Shown here: in pieces, positions 56,465 to 64,000 of the stretch
How the letters are laid out: the number at the start of each line of letters is the position of its first letter
How positions within the stretch are numbered: the stretch's first letter is position 1
From: Paenibacillus arenosi
GTDB lineage: Bacteria > Bacillota > Bacilli > Paenibacillales > Paenibacillaceae
Length of the DNA: 64,000 nt
NCBI RefSeq assembly: GCF_014841135.1
Contig: NZ_JACYTN010000007.1
Span: 1 to 64,000, forward strand
Reading direction: 5' to 3'
Position numbers and translations under genes: made by a program
Notes under the pieces: model-generated
Databases searched by the model: none
Told to the model about the DNA's origin: nothing
Seen by the model: the letters and a program-made list of their open reading frames with translations, nothing else

Positions 56465-57007
56465 ATGATATCATTCCTCTTCGTTGTGTTCTGCTTGCTC
56501 TCCCTGCTGTCAATTGTATGGACAAGCTGGAGAAATGGCATTTCGCCTATGCCCTCGTCAGCACCTGTCCGTCTCGCTGTTGCGAATGAAGTGAATCGGC
56601 TTCGTGGCAGTGGACTTATCGTAGAAGCAGGATCTGGCTGGGGGACGCTGGGGATACATTTGGCGAAGCATTGTAAAGAGTGGCGAGTTGTCGGAATTGA
56701 GAATTCTCCTCTTCCTTTGCGTGTATCGCAGCTGCTGGCATGGATTAGCTTAGGGAGGACCTCGAAGAGTAGAGCTTCTTTTCAAAAAGGGAATATCTAT
56801 ACGTGGTCGTATGCTGATTCGGATCTAGTTGTCTGTTACTTGTATCCAGGCGCGATGCAGCAGCTAGCTTCCGTTCTCCATCGTGAATTAAGATCTGGTA
56901 CACGTGTAATTAGTGTGTGCTTTGCCATACCAGATTGGTCGCCAGAGAAAGTTGTTACTTGTAGGGATCTTTATCGTACGAAGGTTTATGTATATAAAGT
57001 AGAATAG
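56465..57007 (+). CDS. Membrane-anchored class I SAM-dependent methyltransferase-like protein
   Basis: A 180-residue protein with an N-terminal transmembrane helix (about 3-21) followed by a truncated Rossmann methyltransferase fold: motif I IVEAGSGWGTLG, the acidic end of strand 2 in VVGIENSPLP, and motif IV-like DLVVCYLYPGAM. The substrate is unknown. ATG 56465 lacks a close ribosome site. Instead GGGGAGG (56434-56440) serves a four-codon reading frame (ATG 56454 to TGA 56468) whose stop overlaps this start, suggesting translational coupling. Confidence 0.75.
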   Translation: MISFLFVVFCLLSLLSIVWTSWRNGISPMPSSAPVRLAVANEVNRLRGSGLIVEAGSGWGTLGIHLAKHCKEWRVVGIENSPLPLRVSQLLAWISLGRTSKSRASFQKGNIYTWSYADSDLVVCYLYPGAMQQLASVLHRELRSGTRVISVCFAIPDWSPEKVVTCRDLYRTKVYVYKVE

Positions 57008-57008
57008 A

Positions 57009-57047
57009 AAGCTAGCCCCTTTCAAGTGAAGGGAGCTAGCTTTTTTG
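57009..57047 (+). terminator. Terminator after the methyltransferase gene
   Basis: AAGCTAGC (57009-57016) pairs with GCTAGCTT (57035-57042), inner CCCTT with AAGGG, followed by TTTT. Confidence 0.9.
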
Positions 57048-57233
57048 TGTTTAGAGTGAAAGGGAATGAAGCAGTCAGATGCAGCGCTGCTGTAAATTCG
57101 AGAATCGGGAGAAGAATACTAGAATTATTTTTTGCGTTGACAATAAAAGTCTTTCTTTCTCTTTATTGTTCATGCCATAATGTTCGGTGTAAGGTTATTT
57201 TTAATAAACCTACATCGGGGGAGGAGAAAGTTT

Positions 57234-58766
57234 ATGCGTATGCGCAAAGGATTACTGCTAGTACTGGCAACACTTCTTATCGTATTGACAGGATGTCAAG
57301 CAGTTGGGGGAGTGGAAGTTGGAACGGCACTCAAACAACTTGCAACGGTGAAGTCACTAGAGAGCAAGGGTTCATTCGCTATTAAAATTAACGTAGCGCC
57401 GAATGCGAAGTTGGATAAGGAACAACGCGAAGTTATTGATTTGATTAACAGCACTCGCATCGAAACGTTAACAAAAGTTCAGGACACCAATAATGTTTCG
57501 GTTAAAGGAACAGCATACATAAAGGATAAGAAGCTTGGGTTCCACATGGTAGTTGACAGCAAGCAAATGGCAGTTCATGTTGATGGGGCGAAAGCTCCTA
57601 TCGTCGTGTCATTTATGCCTGAGGGAATGGAAGGATTCAATTTGGAGGACTTCCCTATTTTGAGTCCGGCAGTCCAAAATCAATTCCAAGAAAAATTCGT
57701 TTCATTCTTTGTCAAGCATGCACCTAATCCGACAGTTATAGATGTAAAGGCGACTGAGGAAACGGTATTTGACCAGAAGCTGAATGTGAATCGTATCCAT
57801 GCAGAGTTTGGTGCGAATGAGACATTTGATTGGACACGAGGTCTAATTAAATCTGTAGTTGCTGATGAAGCAGGCACGAAAGCATGGCTGAAAGATGTCA
57901 TTACGACATTTGGCGAAGTTATGAAGACGATGGACGATAGTGCTGAGGTACAATTGCTAGTTAAGAACAGCGAAACTTCTGCTAATCTGGCATACAGCTG
58001 GTTGAAGGACAATGGGGTAAAAGCTGTAGATGAATTCGAACAAGAGTTGAAGAGATTGTTGAAAGGTCTTCCTAGTTACGCTCCATTGATGAGCAAAGAC
58101 ACGAACATTAAGGTAGATTGGTTCGTTGATTCAGAATTAAATACGCACAAAATGTTGAGCGAGTTCAATCTTGCACTTCCGCAAGACAGTGTTTTCCCGT
58201 TCACAAGTGTGCAAGTGAAGCAATCAGTGGAATACCGTAATGTGAATAAGCCAATATCTGTTGATTCATTGGATACGTCCAAAGCATTAAAAGCAACAGA
58301 TCCTACGCTTACGCCTGGGGATTGGCTGCGTCATTTTGATTCCAACTCCGACATGCACAAGTTCATGTTAGAAACAGGATTCACGAACAAATATGTGATG
58401 TTGTCGTTGTTTGAGGACGATGGTTATGAAGATTGGGGCTATGATCATCCTCGTCCGATCGTAGAGAAAGGCAAAACATTCGTGCCTCTTCGCTATGTAG
58501 CAGAATCGTTCGATGCAGATGTGAAATGGGATAAGAGCAAGAAACAAATTCGTATCGTTGACGATATTACACAAAAAGTGATTATTTTGAACGTTGATAG
58601 TAAATCTGCGAAAGTGGATGGCAAAGCTGTAGCGTTGAAAAACGCACCTAAGCTGGTTAAAGGTACGGTATATGTTCCTTTAGTTGAGGTTGCTGATTTC
58701 CTTAATGTTAAAGCTAAATTCCAGAGTCATGAATATGGGAAGTGGATTTCGCTCCAGCGTAACTAA
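57234..58766 (+). CDS. Lipoprotein with C-terminal copper-amine-oxidase-N domain
   Basis: Surface lipoprotein of 510 residues. The lipobox is LTGC (Cys near residue 21). The middle (about 25-390) is a beta-rich lipoprotein domain I cannot name, loosely like LolA/LppX-type folds by pattern (unproven). The C-terminus (about 405-510) is a Cu_amine_oxidN1 domain (FVPLRYVAESFDADVKWD, GTVYVPLVEVADFL), a non-catalytic module common in Paenibacillus surface proteins. The start is ATG 57234 with GGGGAGGAG upstream; an in-frame ATG 57180 has none. The single gene is bounded by terminators. Confidence 0.88.
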   Translation: MRMRKGLLLVLATLLIVLTGCQAVGGVEVGTALKQLATVKSLESKGSFAIKINVAPNAKLDKEQREVIDLINSTRIETLTKVQDTNNVSVKGTAYIKDKKLGFHMVVDSKQMAVHVDGAKAPIVVSFMPEGMEGFNLEDFPILSPAVQNQFQEKFVSFFVKHAPNPTVIDVKATEETVFDQKLNVNRIHAEFGANETFDWTRGLIKSVVADEAGTKAWLKDVITTFGEVMKTMDDSAEVQLLVKNSETSANLAYSWLKDNGVKAVDEFEQELKRLLKGLPSYAPLMSKDTNIKVDWFVDSELNTHKMLSEFNLALPQDSVFPFTSVQVKQSVEYRNVNKPISVDSLDTSKALKATDPTLTPGDWLRHFDSNSDMHKFMLETGFTNKYVMLSLFEDDGYEDWGYDHPRPIVEKGKTFVPLRYVAESFDADVKWDKSKKQIRIVDDITQKVIILNVDSKSAKVDGKAVALKNAPKLVKGTVYVPLVEVADFLNVKAKFQSHEYGKWISLQRN

Positions 58767-58842
58767 TTGACCATAGCAAGATTGTGATAGGTACGGCCAT
58801 TAGCGATTCGGCTAGCCTTATCAAAACTTTCAATTATATGAG

Positions 58843-58891
58843 AGCTCAAGTTGACCAACCTGTAGAGGTGGAACAACTTGAGCTTTTTTTA
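58843..58891 (+). terminator. Terminator after the lipoprotein gene
   Basis: An 11-bp perfect stem AGCTCAAGTTG / CAACTTGAGCT (58843-58853 with 58874-58884) has an inner CCAACCT/AGGTGG pairing and seven T's. Confidence 0.95.
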
Positions 58892-58955
58892 TTGTGATAG
58901 AAATATTATTTCGCCTTTTAAATACATTTATTTACATAAATATAAGTGAATTGTC

Positions 58956-58983
58956 TTGACTTGGAAAAAATGATGGATAAAAT
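58956..58983 (+). promoter_or_regulatory. Promoter of the PF04392-type ABC transporter operon
   Basis: TTGACT (58956-58961) and TAAAAT (58978-58983) are 16 bp apart. An AT-rich interrupted palindrome ATTTAT-TTAC-ATAAAT lies just upstream (about 58925-58940). Confidence 0.65.
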
Positions 58984-59054
58984 AATTCAATAACACTACA
59001 AAGCGTTACAGGTTTTATGCTTTATTGCGAAAAAGTGAGAGGGGATCGGATCGA

Positions 59055-60089
59055 ATGAATAATAAGCGATTATCAGGCTGGGCAGTATGTGCAGCAATAC
59101 TATTGTTGTTAACGACAGCATGCGGTGAAAAGGCTAAAGATGCAGCAAGCGGACAACAGCAGGGCGGAGCGAACAATGCTGACAAAGTGTCCATTGGAAT
59201 TACGCAAATTGTTCAGCACACTTCTTTGGATGAGGCGAGAAAAGGATTTATACAAGCGTTGAAAGATAACGGCTATGAAGAAGGCGTCAATCTGGAGATC
59301 GATTATAAGGATGCACAGAACGATATAAACAATACGAGTACGATTGCACAGAAGTTCGCGAGTGACAACAAGGATCTTGTACTTGCGATCTCTACTCCGT
59401 CTGCACAGGCGGCAGCGCAGCAAATTAAAGATGTTCCTATTTTATTTACGGCTGTCACAGATCCTGTTGGTGGTCAACTTGTCAGCAGTATGGAGCAGCC
59501 AGGAGGCAATGTAACAGGTACGACCGATTTGCATCCAGAAGCGATATCTACCTTAATGGAATTTGTTAAGACCTCGATTCCTAATGCGAAAGCGGTCGGC
59601 ATTATTGCCAATGAAGGAGAGCAAAACACGGTTACGAATATTACGCAGGCAAGAGAAGCTTTAGAAAAGCAAGGACTAGAAGTAGTCGTCGCTCCCATTA
59701 CGAATAGCTCGGAAGTAAAGCAAGCGGCTGAGTCTTTAATTGGCAAAGTACAAGCGATATATGTTCCATCTGACAATACGGTTGTTAGCTCGTTAAGCAC
59801 AGTCGTTGCAGTTGCTAATGAGCAGGATATTCCTTTGTTTGTAGCGGAGAAAGATTCCGTGAAGAACGGTGGGGTTGCCTCGTTTGGCTTTGAATACTAT
59901 GATATCGGCTATGCAACGGGAGAAATGGCCGTAGACATTTTGAAAAACGGTAAGAAACCTGCTGATATGCCAGTTCAGGTGCCAAAAGAATTGGATCTAG
60001 CATTGAATATGAAATCGGCTGCTGAACAAGGATTTACGGTAACGGATGATATGAAGAAAAGCGTTAAGAAAGGGAATTTATTTGAATAA
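59055..60089 (+). CDS. ABC transporter substrate-binding lipoprotein (PF04392/DUF534 family)
   Basis: Extracellular binding lipoprotein of 344 residues, lipobox LTTAC (Cys near 23). It has the two-lobed type 1 periplasmic-binding fold (VSIGITQIVQHTSLDEARKG at its start; LFTAVTDPVGGQLV; FGFEYYDIGYATGEMAVDIL). The family includes the streptococcal TrpX protein linked to tryptophan uptake, but many members have no known ligand. ATG 59055 is 10 nt after GAGAGGGG. It is first of three genes with permease and ATPase; no tryptophan T-box precedes it. Confidence 0.9.
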   Translation: MNNKRLSGWAVCAAILLLLTTACGEKAKDAASGQQQGGANNADKVSIGITQIVQHTSLDEARKGFIQALKDNGYEEGVNLEIDYKDAQNDINNTSTIAQKFASDNKDLVLAISTPSAQAAAQQIKDVPILFTAVTDPVGGQLVSSMEQPGGNVTGTTDLHPEAISTLMEFVKTSIPNAKAVGIIANEGEQNTVTNITQAREALEKQGLEVVVAPITNSSEVKQAAESLIGKVQAIYVPSDNTVVSSLSTVVAVANEQDIPLFVAEKDSVKNGGVASFGFEYYDIGYATGEMAVDILKNGKKPADMPVQVPKELDLALNMKSAAEQGFTVTDDMKKSVKKGNLFE

Positions 60090-60096
60090 TGAAGCG

Positions 60097-60119
60097 GCCC
60101 GCTTACTCGCTAGGCGGGC
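60097..60119 (+). other. Stem-loop between binding-protein and permease genes
   Basis: GCCCGC (60097-60102) pairs with GCGGGC (60114-60119) around an 11-nt loop with no T-run. It is a likely mRNA-stabilising or partial read-through element. Confidence 0.55.
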
Positions 60120-60157
60120 TTACACGTTGACATAACATCGTCGGGAGGTTGCACAGT

Positions 60158-61078
60158 ATGCTAGGTTCAGGGTTTTGGACGGCCATGTACAAGTCATTTG
60201 AGTTAGGCCTGCTATATGCGATTATGGCACTTGGCGTTTATGTAACGTTTCGAGTATTGGACTTTCCTGATCTGACGGTTGATGGAAGCTTTACAACAGG
60301 AGCGGGCATTGCAGCTATCGGTATTAGCTCTGGACTTCATCCATTGGCAGCGACTTTGTTGGCTGTTGCAGGTGGTGCGCTTGCAGGTATGATGACGGGA
60401 CTCATTCATACGAAGGGGAAGATTAATCCGTTGTTGTCAGGTATTTTAATGATGATCGCTCTTCACTCTATTAATTTGCGTATTATGGGTAAGCCTAATA
60501 TCGGGTTATTGAATCAAGAGACATTGTTTACGTCACTCGAAAAAGGCTTTATGTTCATCGCAGTCGTTGGTGCGTTGGTACTAGTCATCAAATTTATTAT
60601 TGATGGGTTCCTCAAAACGGATATCGGCTTAGCGTTAAGGGCTACAGGTGATAATGCTCGCATGATTCGCAGCTTTGGCGTTAAGACGGATTCCACAATT
60701 GTTGTCGGTGTAAGCTTATCCAATGCGCTTGTAGCGTTATCGGGTGCACTAGTTGCGCAGTACCAAGGATATGCGGATCTTCAATCTGGAGTGGGCATGA
60801 TTGTCATTGGGCTTGCCTCTGTTATTATCGGTGAAGCGATATTTGGTAAGCGTACGATTGCGCGAGTAACGTTCGCTGTCCTATTAGGAGCTGTATTGTA
60901 CCGATTAATTTTGGCTGTTGCTTTGCAAATGGAAGTGGATTCTACGGATTTGAAGCTGCTAACGGCGTTAATCGTTATTTTTGCGCTAACTTTGCCTAGA
61001 ATTAGAGGCAATATGAAACAGAAAGCTGTGAGTCGTAAGCGCGCTGTGGAGATGATGAAGGTAGGAGGGGAAGGCTGA
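60158..61078 (+). CDS. ABC transporter permease (BPD_transp_2 type)
   Basis: Membrane permease of 306 residues with about eight to nine helices (MALGVYVTFRVLDFPDLTVD near the start; LALRATGDNARMIRSFGV carries the cytoplasmic coupling loop). It is of the branched-chain-amino-acid/ribose permease superfamily and partners the PF04392 binding protein. ATG 60158 follows GGGAGG by 9 nt; the in-frame TTG 60149 abuts that site. The stop overlaps the ATPase start (TGATG). Confidence 0.92.
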   Translation: MLGSGFWTAMYKSFELGLLYAIMALGVYVTFRVLDFPDLTVDGSFTTGAGIAAIGISSGLHPLAATLLAVAGGALAGMMTGLIHTKGKINPLLSGILMMIALHSINLRIMGKPNIGLLNQETLFTSLEKGFMFIAVVGALVLVIKFIIDGFLKTDIGLALRATGDNARMIRSFGVKTDSTIVVGVSLSNALVALSGALVAQYQGYADLQSGVGMIVIGLASVIIGEAIFGKRTIARVTFAVLLGAVLYRLILAVALQMEVDSTDLKLLTALIVIFALTLPRIRGNMKQKAVSRKRAVEMMKVGGEG

Positions 61079-61875
61079 TGCTTCATATTGAACAAGTGAG
61101 CAAAGTATTTAATCCGGGCTCTCCTGATGAGAAGCTTGCCTTGTCTCATATTAATCTCCAACTGCGTGCAGGTGAATTTGTTACAATTATCGGTAGTAAT
61201 GGTGCTGGGAAATCGACTTTGATGAATTTGATTTCTGGGGTGTTGTTCCCTGACATTGGATCGATATCTATCGGGAATCAAGCTGTAACATCTATGCCTG
61301 AACATGCCCGTAGTCGCTTTATCGGGCGTGTATTTCAAGACCCGATGGCTGGAACAGCACCTTCGATGACAATTGAAGAGAACTTGGCGATCGCGAAGCG
61401 TCGAGGCAAGCGACGAGGTCTTAGCTTCGGTGTTAAGCGTGCGGATCGGAAATGGTTCAAGGAGCAGCTTGCTACATTAGGCATTGGCTTGGATGATAGG
61501 CTTCAAGCGAAAGCAGGATTGCTCTCTGGCGGAGAGCGCCAAGCGTTAAGCCTGTTAATGGCAACGTTTATGAAGCCTAAGCTGTTATTGTTGGATGAGC
61601 ATACCGCTGCACTTGATCCTGCAAGAGCCGAACTAATTACCACTCTGACAGAGAGGATTGTTCAGGAGCATCAACTAACCACATTGATGGTAACTCATAA
61701 TATGGAGCAGGCAATCCGTCTTGGCAATCGACTTATTATGATGGACAAAGGACGAATTATTTTGGATATCGGAGCCGAGCAAAAAAGGAAGCTAACGGTG
61801 GATAAGCTACTTTATGAATTTGAACGGATTCGTGGTGCTAAGTTGGCAGATGATAGAGTGGTGCTCGGTGGATAA
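61078..61875 (+). CDS. ABC transporter ATP-binding protein
   Basis: A 265-residue ATPase. Walker A is GSNGAGKST, the signature LSGGERQALSLL, Walker B KLLLLDEHTAALDP (His replaces the usual Pro after DE), and the switch His lies in MVTHNMEQAIRLG. It overlaps the permease by one base and completes the operon. A stem-loop follows. Confidence 0.94.
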   Translation: MLHIEQVSKVFNPGSPDEKLALSHINLQLRAGEFVTIIGSNGAGKSTLMNLISGVLFPDIGSISIGNQAVTSMPEHARSRFIGRVFQDPMAGTAPSMTIEENLAIAKRRGKRRGLSFGVKRADRKWFKEQLATLGIGLDDRLQAKAGLLSGGERQALSLLMATFMKPKLLLLDEHTAALDPARAELITTLTERIVQEHQLTTLMVTHNMEQAIRLGNRLIMMDKGRIILDIGAEQKRKLTVDKLLYEFERIRGAKLADDRVVLGG

Positions 61876-61889
61876 TGGCTTGAATGAAT

Positions 61890-61950
61890 AGGTCCTGATG
61901 CTTATGTTGCACCCTAGTGGTTATGCAAAATAAGTATCAGGACCTGTTTG
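61890..61950 (+). terminator. Terminator of the three-gene ABC operon
   Basis: GGTCCTGAT-G-CTTAT (61891-61905) pairs with ATAAG-T-ATCAGGACC (61930-61944), a 15-bp stem with one mismatch. Only a short TGTTTG follows. Confidence 0.7.
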
Positions 61951-61963
61951 CGTAAACGCTCTC

Positions 61964-62017
61964 TTGTATTGAAGGTTAAATATGGTACAATACTTGCAAT
62001 ATGTGACATTTTGTCGC
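61964..62017 (+). promoter_or_regulatory. Promoter and near-palindrome of the second chemoreceptor gene
   Basis: TTGTAT (61964-61969) and TACAAT (61986-61991) are 16 bp apart. Just downstream, GTGACATTTTGTCGC (62003-62017) matches the complement of the palindrome upstream of the SLH gene in 13 of 15 positions. Confidence 0.5.
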
Positions 62018-62088
62018 ATTTTGTCCGCTGCATGTGAGCGGGGGTGAACTGTACCATTTTTAGCCGGATGAAGAGGGGAAGAATGAAC

Positions 62089-63858
62089 ATGAGAAGTAGA
62101 AGAAAAGGCAGTATTATGCTTAGGATGATTATCGTAGTAACTGTTACGATGATTGCGTTATGCTCTACCCTGATATTCAGGGAGCTAAATATTCAACGAA
62201 GTATGTATGTCGGTTCACTTGAACATCGGTTAAAAGTAATGGTAGATCTTGAGCTACAGGAATTAAATTCCTCAATTAGACAAGCCTCTTATACATTGTC
62301 AGATAGCAACGCTAATACTGACTTTAAAACAAATACGACATTTATTATGATCCGTGAAAAATTGAATTTTTTAACGAAAGATGATGTAGTTAGTACATAC
62401 GTATTACTTCCCGATCCAGTAAAGACAGATAACGGAACCGGATTCAAAATTGTACAGGGCAGTAACTCATTTGAACAGCGAGGTCTTACCCCAGGGAAGA
62501 CGTTCGAGGCTGATCCAGAAATCGTAGCTGTATTGGATAAGCTAAAGAAGAATGGAGTTGCAACATCCTCAGATCATGAAATTGGTGATAGTCATGTTAT
62601 GACATCCCTTCATGTTATCAAAAATGAGCAAGGTCATACGATAGGGATTCTAGGCATGGAATTTAATTACGAAATTATTGAAGTGGAGCTTAATGCCATA
62701 TTGCTAGAAACACTTGGTATAACAGCTGCTATAGGGATTGTAAGCTTACTTTTGCTAGCGAGTTATATTCGGGTAAGTCTCAAGCCGCTCCAGCATATGA
62801 GCGAACTCGCTGAGAAGGCAGCAGAAGGAGATTTGACGGTTCGCTTGCAAGTTAAGAAATTAGACGAAGTCGGTCGAGTATCTGAATCCTTTAACCGAAT
62901 GATTGAACGTCTAAGTTTGCTTATCCATGATGTTCGGCAGATGTCATCGGATGTAGCACTTGCTTCTACGAAGCTTGAGCTTGCAGCGGATGATACGTCG
63001 ATGTCCGCGGCAGAGGTTAATGCAGCTATGCAGCAGGTTGCTTCTGGGGTAGCTATGCAGCAAACTAGTGTATATGAAACCAAGCAAGCGATGACCGAAA
63101 TAGCAGCGGGCGTGACACAGATGGCAGAAACCTCTTCTACGGTTGCAGATCAGATGGATGCTTCTTCCCAGCAAACAAAAGAAGGTCGTCAAGTCATTAC
63201 GCGCACGGTTCAGCAGATGGAGCGAATTGGTGAAGCTTCACAGCAAACCTATAGTGCTTTAAGCGAGCTGACGGGGCATGTTACAGAGATAAGTGAAGCG
63301 ATTGCTTTTATACAGGGCATTGTGAAGCAAACAGAACTGCTTGCGTTAAATGCATCTATTGAAGCAGCGCGTGCTGGAGAGCACGGAAAAGGGTTCCAAG
63401 TCGTTGCCGTAGAAGTGCGTAAGCTTGCCGAGCACTCTAAAAATTCATTAGAGCATATTATGACGCTAATTAGCGGCATTCATGCACGCAATGTGCAAAC
63501 GACTACTGCCGCTGATCATCAACGTCGAGCGGTTACGGATGGACTTGCTGTCGTGAAAGTGGCGGATGAAGCCTTTGTACAAATTGCAGAGTCCATTCAA
63601 CAAATAACGAGCCTTGTTCAAGAAACAAGCCAAGTTTCTGCGGAGATGTCTGCTGCTTCGGAAGAAGTGATGGCTACTTTGGATCAATTGAACGATATTG
63701 CATTGCAAAGTACAGATTATTCCAATACGGTGGCTGCTTCAACGGAACAGCAAACAACGATGGTGGAGCAAATGAAGAGTGAAGTTGCTCGACTTCATAC
63801 CATTAGTAAGGATCTTGAGCATCAGTTATCACAATTCCGACTGTCTGAAGAACGGTAA
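62089..63858 (+). CDS. Methyl-accepting chemotaxis protein
   Basis: Membrane receptor of 589 residues: TM1 about 10-29, an extracellular single-Cache-like sensor about 35-200, TM2 about 208-230, HAMP about 232-285, and the signalling domain to the end with hairpin tip [21 protein letters not shown] start it at ATG 62089, 9 nt after AGAGGGGA; ATG 62083 and ATG 62068 are in frame. It differs from the receptor at 29961-32075 in sensor size and sequence. The ligand is unknown; it follows an ABC transporter operon but has its own promoter. Confidence 0.92.
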   Translation: MRSRRKGSIMLRMIIVVTVTMIALCSTLIFRELNIQRSMYVGSLEHRLKVMVDLELQELNSSIRQASYTLSDSNANTDFKTNTTFIMIREKLNFLTKDDVVSTYVLLPDPVKTDNGTGFKIVQGSNSFEQRGLTPGKTFEADPEIVAVLDKLKKNGVATSSDHEIGDSHVMTSLHVIKNEQGHTIGILGMEFNYEIIEVELNAILLETLGITAAIGIVSLLLLASYIRVSLKPLQHMSELAEKAAEGDLTVRLQVKKLDEVGRVSESFNRMIERLSLLIHDVRQMSSDVALASTKLELAADDTSMSAAEVNAAMQQVASGVAMQQTSVYETKQAMTEIAAGVTQMAETSSTVADQMDASSQQTKEGRQVITRTVQQMERIGEASQQTYSALSELTGHVTEISEAIAFIQGIVKQTELLALNASIEAARAGEHGKGFQVVAVEVRKLAEHSKNSLEHIMTLISGIHARNVQTTTAADHQRRAVTDGLAVVKVADEAFVQIAESIQQITSLVQETSQVSAEMSAASEEVMATLDQLNDIALQSTDYSNTVAASTEQQTTMVEQMKSEVARLHTISKDLEHQLSQFRLSEER

Positions 63859-63871
63859 TAGAAATGAAAGG

Positions 63872-63911
63872 ATGCCTGAGGCTTGTACACGCAGCTTCAG
63901 GCATTTTTTTG
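63872..63911 (+). terminator. Terminator after the second chemoreceptor gene
   Basis: ATGCCTGA (63872-63879) pairs with TCAGGCAT (63897-63904), with a partly paired loop and six T's. The last 89 bp of the window hold no recognisable feature. Confidence 0.93.
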
Positions 63912-64000
63912 TGTTCGTAGTGTGGATATAACACACATATACAGTAAAGTGAAATCGCTAACAAGGTATTTGAAAGGTAATTGCTTAGTAATTGTCGGCA

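Noticed and set aside
59055-61875. Naming the ABC operon trpXYZ (tryptophan uptake)
   Set aside because: The family matches, but there is no tryptophan T-box or trp gene nearby, and PF04392 members have varied or unknown ligands.

Overview
The window reads as a chromosomal segment of a Gram-positive Bacillales bacterium, most likely Paenibacillus or a close relative. The evidence is gene order: hemZ, hisS-aspS, tcdA, rarA, then cymR, cysteine desulfurase, mnmA, a PRC-barrel protein, an AI-2E permease, alaS, ireB, ruvX, DUF1292, mltG, two U32 proteins and a PbpI-like penicillin-binding protein. This closely follows the yrv/yrr region of Bacillus subtilis. T-box leaders, AGGAGG ribosome sites, frequent GTG/TTG starts, an SLH surface protein and a copper-amine-oxidase-N lipoprotein fit Paenibacillaceae. 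I saw no rRNA, tRNA, CRISPR array, transposase, integrase or prophage gene.

Layout. 0-9 kb: heme (hemZ), two aminoacyl-tRNA synthetases behind one T-box, tRNA t6A cyclisation (tcdA), replication-fork ATPase (rarA) and a paired fluoride channel (crcB1-crcB2). 9-15 kb: an ArsR regulator, a CNNM/CorC membrane protein, then sulfur handling (mnmA divergent from cymR and a cysteine desulfurase). 15-19 kb: the anaerobic ribonucleotide reductase operon nrdDG, whose promoter is overlapped by two NrdR-box-like palindromes, and an AI-2E permease. 19-30 kb: an SLH protein with a collagen-like linker, T-box-controlled alaS, and the ireB-ruvX-DUF1292-DUF1292-mltG-U32-U32 block. 30-37 kb: a chemoreceptor, a class B PBP, a convergent AI-2E permease and a polysaccharide deacetylase.

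37-44 kb holds a complete oligopeptide/dipeptide ABC operon (A-B-C-D-F). Its promoter is followed by a 5' leader that folds on paper into a three-way junction. I cannot match it to a riboswitch class I know, and it is the best candidate here for an undescribed regulatory element. 44-49 kb: a Gfo/Idh oxidoreductase, a gene-free stretch with a diverged direct repeat, ilvD, signal peptidase I and an acyltransferase. 49-53 kb: an Entner-Doudoroff-type pair (KDG kinase, KDPG aldolase), a sirtuin and an FGGY kinase, preceded by a CRP/FNR-type TGTGA-N6-TCACA site. 53-57 kb: a small drug-response cluster (MerR regulator, MATE exporter with a 19-bp-spacer MerR promoter, Qnr-like pentapeptide protein) and a methyltransferase. 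57-64 kb: a lipoprotein, a three-gene ABC transporter of the PF04392 type and a second chemoreceptor.

Most of the window is core genome. The more informative signals are regulatory: the hisS leader reads GACAC in the specifier loop (Asp GAC overlapping His CAC), the NrdR boxes sit on the nrdDG promoter, the opp leader is structured, and a MerR operator lies between regulator and pump.
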